The notes below the pieces were generated by a model. That model worked only from the letters and a program-made list of their open reading frames with translations. It did no database searches and was not told the origin of the DNA. This document shows, in pieces, positions 9,401 through 12,824 of a stretch of DNA of 12,824 nt (the first letter of the stretch is position 1; each line of letters begins with the position of its first letter). This stretch comes from Pleurotus ostreatus/Saccharomyces cerevisiae fusant. Taxonomy: Eukaryota > Opisthokonta. Made by a program: the position numbers and the translations under genes. Where the stretch lies: positions 1 through 12,824 of the forward strand of contig JAMQCK010001036.1 in the NCBI GenBank assembly GCA_024196135.1, in the 5' to 3' direction.

Positions 9401-12332
9401 CGCGCACTGGCTCGGAGACGGTCATGTACCAGAGTTCCACCGAAGAGTCTTCGACTAGCCTCTGCCACAGCCAAAAACCCAGCGCTTCTGCCAGGTGACG
9501 CCCGCCTCGCGCGAGCTGATTCACCTTCCAGAAGTAGGCGATGGCCGTCGCGCGGTTCCCATCCCACGCCGGTACGTTGCTCGACTTGAGAGTAGGAGCT
9601 ATGGTGGGAGTGCCGAAGGGCGGACGTGCGGGTGTCACTGGCGCTTCCCCTGGTCGTCCTCCGTCAGGATCGCCGGGGGGAGCTCCGTCTCCTCCTCTCT
9701 TCGGTCCTTCCCCCTTCCTTGGCGTGCGTGGCTGACGCTCTGCTGGGCGGTCTGGTCCCTCCTTTCGCCTAGAGGGGGACTGCCGTCTTCGGTCGTCATT
9801 GTCATCTGGACCGCTGTCCCCTCCGTCGGGGTCAGGGTCGTCCCCAAAGGCTCTGGTAATGTTGATAACCCCGGAGCGCCTTCTCTCCCTCGGTGGCTGA
9901 GGTCGTTCTTCCCGTGCTCGGTCCAAAGGCGGAGGGACTACAGCGTCGCCGAATGGCGTGCGTCGAGGGGTGGTTTGCCCGAAGAACGAGTAGATGGATG
10001 AGCGTCTTCCTCGCCTCTCGCCTCTCCCTTTCGGGGCTGGAGTCTCCGGGAATCCGCCTTCCTCTTCCTCATCCTCCCAGTCCTCGTCGTCGCCATCCCA
10101 TTCTTCTTCTTCCCGGTGACTTTGATCCACGAAGTTGACTCGTTCTTTCTTATTCTTCGTCCCGGGGCTGTTCTTTCTGCGCTTTTCCTTGTCTCTCTGT
10201 TCGCGTTCGGCCTTCTCTCTTCTCCTTTCGCGGTCTCTTTTGACGGCCTCAGCGGCTTCTTCCAATTCCTTAATTCGCTGAGAAGCCAGCGCCTCCCGCT
10301 CTCGTTCGACCTCTGCCACGTCTTCATCGTAACACGCCTGCGCATCGTCGATCTCCGCCAGCGCTTCCTGTCGAATAGTCTCTTCCTCTTGCTTGCGCCG
10401 TTGGAGAATCTCCAAAAGCTCGTCGTGTCGGTCGTGAACCAGCGCGTGCTGATCCTCCAGGAGGTCCTCGATGTCGTCGTCCTCCATCTGGCGCCGGTTC
10501 TTGTCTAACATTAGCTGAGAGCGGTGGGCCGCCATCCTGCTTTCCGCGCGGAGGCGTTCGGTCCTCCTTCTCTCTAGGCGCTCTCTCTCCTCCTTTTCCT
10601 CTTCCTCGATTCTTCGCTGCCTTTCCCGTTCGGCTTCGCGTCTTCGGTTCTCCTCTCTCCTTCTCTCTTCTTCGCGGCGCTCCTCATTCCTACGCGCCGC
10701 CTCCTTACGCAGCAAGTCGTAGCGTCTCTTCTCCTGCTCGCGCTTGGCTTGCTCGGAGGACTCCCGACGTCGGGATTCGTGCAGCCACTTGAACTTCTCC
10801 GTCGCAGATGCGTCCGCTCGAGCCTCTGTCTCTGGGCGAGAGTACCTCGCTTCCGTAGAATGAACTTCTTGCGAGTCGCTCGACTGGGTCTTTGTCGATT
10901 TTCCTGGGCCCTCCTCTGGCCGTTCGCCGACCATTCGCGTCTTGCCCGTTGTCTCGGCCCTCCCTTCTGCTTTCGAGGCGGGGGCTTCGTTATTCGCGCC
11001 TTCTTCTCGCCGAGCCCCGTGTTCGTCTCCTTGGTTGAGGTCGCCTGTCTTCGTCTCCTCGCGCCCTTCGGGTCCCGTGGGGTGAAGATAGTGCCGATAC
11101 CCTTCGTGTTGGATGACCGGAGGATTCTCTTCCGGCTCGCGCTCGGGGAAGGCAGCTGCTAGGCGCGGAGGAAGAGGGGCGATTCGGTTGTCTTCGACGC
11201 CTACGAGCCAGGATCTCCCTCCGCTCTTGTTTTTGCCGGTGCGTAGGCCTCCAGGCCAATATTTGCGAGGGATCGAGCCTAGAACGAACCTGACTTTCTC
11301 CTCACTGAGCGGGTACCTCTCGGCCTCTTGTATGAAGGAGCCTGTGGTGGATGCCGGGGACGCCGGTGGGGCGCCCTCGCAGGCGCCGTAGGCCTCGTAG
11401 GCTCGTCCGAGGTACTTCGCGTAGACGTGGAACCCCGCATTGAATCTCGCGATCAGGCCCTTCCACGCTACGCAGAGGGACGGTAAGGTCCGAGCGCCTG
11501 AGAGAGCCTCGAAAAACGCTCGCGAGGGGTCGACGCGCCAGGAAGGCTTCGCCTGCCGAGCCGGGTCCAAAGACCTCAGTCCTAGCAGGAGGTTCTCGAA
11601 CTCTTCTGCTACATCTTCGAGATCCTCCAGCAGAGCTGGGTGCACTCGGAACCTCTTCCTCGATCTGTCGGGCGAGACGCCATAGTCGAGGACGTCTTCC
11701 GGTCTGAGGTCCTTATAGTTCGCGTACCCTTTAACTCTTTTCTCGAGGGTGTCCCAGGACCAGAGTGCGTCGGGTATCTTCTGATAGAAGGAGGCGTCGA
11801 GCTCCCGAATCGCCTGCAGTGCGCTCTCTGTGGCTGTTCCTTCGGCTTGTGGATGGCCGGGGTCTGACTCGTTCAAGTTGACGAGGTTGTCCTCCCTCGG
11901 AGGGGGCAGAAGGCTGGTCTCGCCCCCTGCGGGGTGTGGCGGCGGCGCCGACTGCTCTACTTGCGGTACGATGGAGAGGGGAGCTTCCCCTACCGGGGAC
12001 GAGTCCTTGGACGCCGTAAGCCCTGTGATCGAGCTAGGGGCTTGCGACGGCAGGGTGATGGAACTCTCGGAGGGAGGGGCGGAGCCTGTTTCGAGAGCTG
12101 GAAGCTTCGGAGGGAGGCTTGAGACCTCGACCCTCCCTTTGGATGGGTGTGGCGTGTCGGGTACCGGGGTGAGAGGAGAGTCGGGCGTGCTTGTACCCGG
12201 TAGTGGAGGATGCGTGGGAGGAGGAGGAGGCGAATTCTTGGCGGTGCCCGAGCCTCTTCGGTTAGTCTGCGTGTTTTTCGTGTTTGGGGGTTGTCTAGAG
12301 CCTTCGCGTCTGCCGCGCAGCGTGGAGGCCAT
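3432..12332 (-). CDS. Gag-Pol polyprotein (Gag, protease, RT, RNase H, integrase, chromodomain)
   Basis: This single 2966-codon ORF encodes the coat and all replication enzymes, in the order: Pro/Ser-rich amino terminus (1-165); unidentified globular region (about 170-390); charged coiled coil (512-725) and acidic patch (about 735-760); capsid-like Gag domain (about 917-1085); CCHC zinc knuckle (C1206, C1209, H1214, C1219); aspartic protease (D1427-S-C; ILLGEDF at 1501); RT (D1927, YIDD 1989-1992); RNase H (D2138, E2233, D2258, D2303); integrase (H2537, H2545, C2575, C2578; D2608, D2668, E2704); GPF motif (2849); chromodomain (2908-2962). The start ATG has A at -3 and G at +4 and is the first ATG after the LTR. 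The stop is TGA. No frameshift or stop separates Gag from Pol, as in Tf1, so Gag excess must come from processing or stability. Catalytic residues look intact except for the unusual protease triad. Confidence 0.95.
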   Translation of the reverse strand: MASTLRGRREGSRQPPNTKNTQTNRRGSGTAKNSPPPPPTHPPLPGTSTPDSPLTPVPDTPHPSKGRVEVSSLPPKLPALETGSAPPSESSITLPSQAPSSITGLTASKDSSPVGEAPLSIVPQVEQSAPPPHPAGGETSLLPPPREDNLVNLNESDPGHPQAEGTATESALQAIRELDASFYQKIPDALWSWDTLEKRVKGYANYKDLRPEDVLDYGVSPDRSRKRFRVHPALLEDLEDVAEEFENLLLGLRSLDPARQAKPSWRVDPSRAFFEALSGARTLPSLCVAWKGLIARFNAGFHVYAKYLGRAYEAYGACEGAPPASPASTTGSFIQEAERYPLSEEKVRFVLGSIPRKYWPGGLRTGKNKSGGRSWLVGVEDNRIAPLPPRLAAAFPEREPEENPPVIQHEGYRHYLHPTGPEGREETKTGDLNQGDEHGARREEGANNEAPASKAEGRAETTGKTRMVGERPEEGPGKSTKTQSSDSQEVHSTEARYSRPETEARADASATEKFKWLHESRRRESSEQAKREQEKRRYDLLRKEAARRNEERREEERRREENRRREAERERQRRIEEEEKEERERLERRRTERLRAESRMAAHRSQLMLDKNRRQMEDDDIEDLLEDQHALVHDRHDELLEILQRRKQEEETIRQEALAEIDDAQACYDEDVAEVEREREALASQRIKELEEAAEAVKRDRERRREKAEREQRDKEKRRKNSPGTKNKKERVNFVDQSHREEEEWDGDDEDWEDEEEEGGFPETPAPKGRGERRGRRSSIYSFFGQTTPRRTPFGDAVVPPPLDRAREERPQPPRERRRSGVINITRAFGDDPDPDGGDSGPDDNDDRRRQSPSRRKEGPDRPAERQPRTPRKGEGPKRGGDGAPPGDPDGGRPGEAPVTPARPPFGTPTIAPTLKSSNVPAWDGNRATAIAYFWKVNQLARGGRHLAEALGFWLWQRLVEDSSVELWYMTVSEPVRDWMQASAYNWIQGLVEGFLGRRWVNQIASEFKQQAFREGHKHRYESPLEYVSRRLMYARFLGYSQKGSLEELQLIIERVPPHWHHMLSTSTLRDADELKERVIEFESELLASSKQDHADLETSVASILKRHGVLPHLKASTPKSSLRRVAFATEPVGTSHTDPSDEDDLPGLQSAEEESDAGEEDPWEEMVASAYSIVQKRAPTVPKKYLFKRRDDVKTKEKRQPPAPCFSCGSPFHWNKECPHREEYNRRRAREGYVAEPGEASREKAYDAAYAMISTSGFEAAAPETAQSAPEERKSELSSESEEDEAEAGDEKGGSEEREDRQDPEPERREEVLYVNMPSVASNIEVIEESYWHEGGALPSDHPHIMEYVGNDAACCVQPEVDLSRPPVEEKEVMAIPDALPYEDKPIKLKSRIKNPPGQASRGTSVLSVKGRLGSLAAEEIDLRLDSCASLSLISAQLYDSLKNPPPIRKGAKMKLWQLTSASDPIRGYVRLPVFITADDGSILEAEIEAYVVENMTVPILLGEDFQQAYEVAVERKVDEGTRVQFGDVQSPVSAVNVNRTTDFNKVAKSYRGEVPEKAFAKRAHRNKLKREKKRRDRIAKEEEYTVQAAAKTRIPAQTTVRVPLRGPFEKGGEWVIEKTLLSTSDAIHLAVPNTLIDAEFPFVPVANLSTTPRIIQEGEALGKIAIPGDYFDTPKDEKERERFDQHAQFARRVSELNLNPPNQESTKTHECETSHRKRASRPLRMPDAHTYEAWRAGQQPAKRQFHMPSRETYQAWADGEDSEQDEYGPKTAALPEVEEVSSKEFLDSLDIGALPNDLKDRALKMLDRHRKAFALDGRLGDYEAAARIRVKEGTNPIAVPMFGASPAKKAVIDEQIDKWFQQGVIEESRSPWSAPVVIAYRNGKPRFCVDYRRLNAATIPDEFPIPRQQEILASLSGAQVLSSLDALSGFTQLSVHPDDVEKTAFRTHRGLFQFKRLPFGLRNGPSIFQRVMNSVLAPYLWLFALVYIDDIVVYSRSFEDHIDHLDKVLQAIEDAKITLSPSKCHLFYDSIILLGHKVSRLGLSTHYEKVRAVLEMKRPSNRSELATFLGMTVYFNAFIPYYSDICSPLHALLKKGARWHWGAEEEFAFLQAKKALQNAPVLGHPIEGLPYRLYTDASDYALGCALQQVQPIKVADLRGTKTYDRLRALYDGGQPPPRLVTRISSKIDDVPENGDWAASFDDSTVHVERVIGYWSRSFKGAESRYSTTEREALAAKEGLVKFQPYLEGSQILLVTDHSALQWARTYENSNRRLASWGAIYSAYKPGLEIVHRAGRVHSNVDPLSRIPREPPAQVSPPELRGASLKTDEATASLREEAERRKSARKAFEEDAGAETLFVDGWADCVEHAPEAYAARRSPRLARRGAARDGDTGSPEKDEPNEAEPRTRKQKTRRARHEQAVEENQQAPRKQDEVDHTGEPLDELTNRRAYQKIFERPPSVLIHLNPQRAEEFRAGYSEDPFFRTRYKEAQETTGDWTPGRRFFKDEIGLLYFLDADYVPRLCVPKSLRRKVLEEAHENPIETAHGGHFKLWSKLRSKFYWHRMKVDIEKFCKSCDICQKSKLANFKRFGTLIPNPIPHLPYESVSMDFITELPPSCGFDAILVLVDRFSKHAQFVPTTTNLNKRGFANLFVKHLVCKFGVPDSLVMDRDSRWAFEFWKEVASELKTDLLMSSAHHPQHDGQTEVLNRHLETMLRSYVSQDPEEWANFIHFLEFAYNSTIHKSTQEEPFELLLGFKPRSPIDFLNRLGPEQGKSRSSEAGQFLEMLKSKRDAARDAIAKAQEEQAKEYNKGRRPVPEFRTGDRVLVNPHTLKWIESKGPGRKLHQRWIGPFEVVQRINPNTYRLRMDDRFTSFPVFNIDHLKRYHEPPPDLGRDRTQLGDTRDGKMAHGEYEIDRILEHKWDGRKKKRVYKVRWVGFGPHYDSWRTELDLKNSADTLKEYKEEHNL
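3447..3611 (-). other. C-terminal chromodomain
   Basis: The last 55 or so residues fit a chromodomain: EYEIDRILEHK, a basic turn, YKVRWVGF, then DSW and a C-terminal helix ending LKEYKEEHNL. The three aromatic cage positions appear filled by Y2911, W2934 and F2937, the arrangement that binds methylated histone tails in HP1-like domains. It probably targets integration to heterochromatin. Confidence 0.88.
3753..4745 (-). other. Integrase domain
   Basis: The zinc-binding module has the pattern HX7HX29CX2C (H2537, H2545, C2575, C2578). The catalytic core has D2608 (SMDF), D2668 (MDRDSRW) and E2704 (GQTEVLNR), giving the D,D-35-E spacing expected of retroviral-type integrases. The GPY/F module (RWIGPFEVV, G2849) follows. 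The domain inserts the cDNA into host chromosomes. Confidence 0.95.
5403..6845 (-). other. Reverse transcriptase and RNase H domains
   Basis: RT runs from about residue 1830 to 2045, with D1927 in motif A (SSLDALSGF), the LPFGLRNGP motif and YIDD at 1989-1992. RNase H follows, with D2138 (YTDAS), E2233 (TEREALA), D2258 (VTDHS), H2299 and D2303. A Gly/Pro/Asp-containing insertion of about 60 residues lies between the first two RNase H motifs (about 2151-2211). All catalytic acids are present. Confidence 0.95.
7788..8096 (-). other. Retropepsin-like aspartic protease domain
   Basis: The active-site segment is LRLDSCASLSLIS, with D1427 as the predicted catalytic aspartate, and the later conserved segment ILLGEDF (from I1501) matches the second retropepsin signature. 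The spacing of about 75 residues fits a one-domain retropepsin that works as a dimer and matures Gag-Pol. The third triad residue is Cys1429 where the family normally has Gly. Whether this alters activity cannot be judged from sequence. Confidence 0.8.
8658..9590 (-). other. Gag capsid-like domain and zinc knuckle
   Basis: Residues about 917-1085 resemble the retrotransposon Gag capsid domain: a Trp-containing start (W923), helical segments with many Trp, and the motif SPLEYVSRRLMYARFLGY followed by a leucine-rich helix. A CX2CX4HX4C knuckle (C1206-C1219) then marks the nucleocapsid part that binds element RNA. An acidic Glu/Ser-rich linker leads on to the protease. Confidence 0.85.
10158..10799 (-). 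other. Gag amino-terminal charged coiled-coil region
   Basis: Residues about 512-725 are dominated by Arg, Glu and Lys with heptad-like spacing and almost no Pro or Gly, which predicts a long helical coiled coil. A strongly acidic Glu/Asp/Trp patch follows at about 735-760, then a Pro/Arg-rich linker leading to the capsid-like domain. Such a segment could drive Gag oligomerisation or bind a host protein or RNA. The reading is from composition only. Confidence 0.7.
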
Positions 12333-12429
12333 TTCCGTGGTGTTGAGCTTGAAGATTCGGAGTCTATTGTTCTATGAAGGGTAGGGAGTTTCAGAAGATA
12401 GTCTACTCGCTATCCCACAGTGTCCACTT
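12333..12429 (-). other. 5' untranslated leader
   Basis: This is a 97-nt stretch between the 5' LTR and the Gag-Pol start. The sense strand has no ATG, so the Gag-Pol ATG is the first one after the LTR. It holds the presumed primer-binding region and one arm of the 10-bp stem, and probably packaging signals that cannot be identified by eye. Confidence 0.75.
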
Positions 12430-12467
12430 TGCGGAGACGCGTCCGCTGCGGGTCACTGCGAGTAGAC
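12401..12467. other. 10-bp inverted repeat bracketing the LTR/primer-site junction
   Basis: Positions 12401-12410 (GTCTACTCGC) are the exact reverse complement of 12458-12467 (GCGAGTAGAC) inside the 5' LTR. In the genomic RNA this would form a 10-bp stem that closes a 47-nt loop holding the LTR end and the presumed primer-binding site. A further CACT/AGTG pairing is possible inside the loop (12454-12457 with 12419-12422). It is reminiscent of the U5-leader stems that present the primer site in retroviruses and Tf1-type elements; the function here is inferred. Confidence 0.55.
12409..12426 (-). promoter_or_regulatory. Presumed primer-binding site region
   Basis: Three bases downstream of the 5' LTR, the sense strand starts TGGACACTGTGGGATAGC. 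TGG matches the CCA tail expected of a tRNA primer and the place is right. However, the implied tRNA end (…CACAGTGTCCA) would need a U discriminator and a G at position 72, and its T-stem bases do not fit a canonical tRNA. I also found no long complement at a plausible RNA 5' end in the LTR, which Tf1-style self-priming would need. The location is well supported; the primer is unknown. Confidence 0.5.
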
Positions 12468-12824
12468 AAGTCGAAGCTGGGTGGTCGCCCTTGGCGAATA
12501 CACTAATCCAACCGGTAGATCACTACCCGGCTTGGAGAAGTTCGGAACTCGAGAGTGTCGAGTCTCCTTTTACCCGCGCAAGCGCGTGCCTCAGCTCGTT
12601 GAGTCGGTACGACGAAATGAGATGAGATTTGGTAGAAAAGAGTAGTTATCTAATCAGCGCCCGCGGACCTTGATCCGCCCGCGGGCGGTACACGTGCGTA
12701 CAGTCTCGTGATCGCGTTGTGGGTGCCTATGTATCGTAAGAGTTCGTAGTCATCTAGCGGGCGTCCAGCCCGCCTCGTAGTCCGTGCGTGAGGAGTAGAA
12801 GGAAAAGAAATAAGGGTACCTGCA
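12430..12824 (-). repeat. 5' LTR (in element sense)
   Basis: This 395-bp copy is identical, as far as I can read, to positions 1-395. In the sense direction it begins TGCAGGTACC and ends CTCCGCA, giving the TG/CA ends and a 3-bp terminal inverted repeat (TGC/GCA). It should hold the promoter and transcription start for the genomic RNA. I see no convincing TATA box; the AT-richest stretch is around 12609-12655, with only a weak TAGATAA-like motif. The U3/R/U5 limits cannot be set from sequence alone. Confidence 0.95.

Larger units (their letters stand above)
1..12824 (-). mobile_element. Full-length Ty3/Gypsy chromovirus LTR retrotransposon, antisense in this window
   Basis: The two ends are a 395-bp direct repeat with TG...CA termini. 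Between them, on the minus strand, lie a Gag-Pol ORF and a second ORF. The order protease, RT, RNase H, integrase defines Ty3/Gypsy, and the C-terminal chromodomain places it among chromoviruses. At 12.8 kb it is much longer than the usual 5-8 kb chromovirus because of a very long Gag amino-terminal region and an extra 912-codon ORF downstream of pol. No frameshift or internal stop breaks either ORF, so the copy looks coding-competent. Host flanks are absent, so the target-site duplication cannot be read. Fungal (basidiomycete) origin is an inference from the protein style. Confidence 0.96.

Noticed and set aside
11830..12384. Plus-strand ORF of 184 codons opposite the start of Gag
   Set aside because: It lies antisense to the Gag coding region in GC-rich biased DNA, has low-complexity Gly/Ser content and no recognisable domain; best explained as a shadow of Gag-Pol.
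12409..12426. Initiator-Met or other common tRNA as primer
   Set aside because: The sequence after TGG does not match the initiator-Met 3' end, and the implied acceptor and T-stem bases do not fit a canonical tRNA.
1..12824. Bacterial or host gene content
   Set aside because: All coding capacity belongs to one eukaryotic retrotransposon; no operon structure, ribosome binding sites, CRISPR repeats or RNA genes were seen.

Overview
The window is one complete LTR retrotransposon of about 12.8 kb, cut exactly at its outer LTR boundaries and lying on the minus strand. The first 395 bases recur as the last 395 bases and I found no mismatch by eye. Each copy starts TG and ends CA. The element is a Ty3/Gypsy (Metaviridae) chromovirus: its polyprotein has Gag, CCHC zinc knuckle, aspartic protease, reverse transcriptase, RNase H, integrase and a C-terminal chromodomain, with integrase after RNase H. 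The host is probably a basidiomycete fungus, perhaps an Agaricomycete. This rests on the GC-rich DNA, the RT signature LPFGLRNGPSIFQ and the style of the extra ORF, and it is inferred from memory of such elements, not from a search.

Layout in the element's sense direction (right to left in the window): 5' LTR (12430-12824); 97-nt leader without an ATG, holding the presumed primer-binding region (12333-12429); a single uninterrupted Gag-Pol ORF of 2966 codons (3432-12332); a 250-nt spacer with a GC-rich hairpin and good-looking splice signals (3182-3431); a second intact ORF of 912 codons (443-3181); a short 3' untranslated stretch with a G-rich polypurine tract (396-442); 3' LTR (1-395). There are no host genes, RNA genes or flanking host DNA, so no target-site duplication can be seen.

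How it should work: the 5' LTR drives a genomic RNA. Gag-Pol is made from the first ORF and cut by its own protease into coat, RT/RNase H and integrase. The chromodomain on integrase should steer insertion to methylated-histone chromatin. The second ORF sits where envelope genes sit in retroviruses but shows no signal peptide or membrane segment. It may be translated from a spliced or otherwise separate mRNA.

The least explained parts are the 912-aa extra protein, a Gag amino-terminal extension of about 900 residues, a protease active site reading D-S-C where D-T/S-G is expected, and a primer-binding region that does not look like the end of an ordinary tRNA. Identical LTRs and two open ORFs indicate a very young, possibly active copy (or a consensus).
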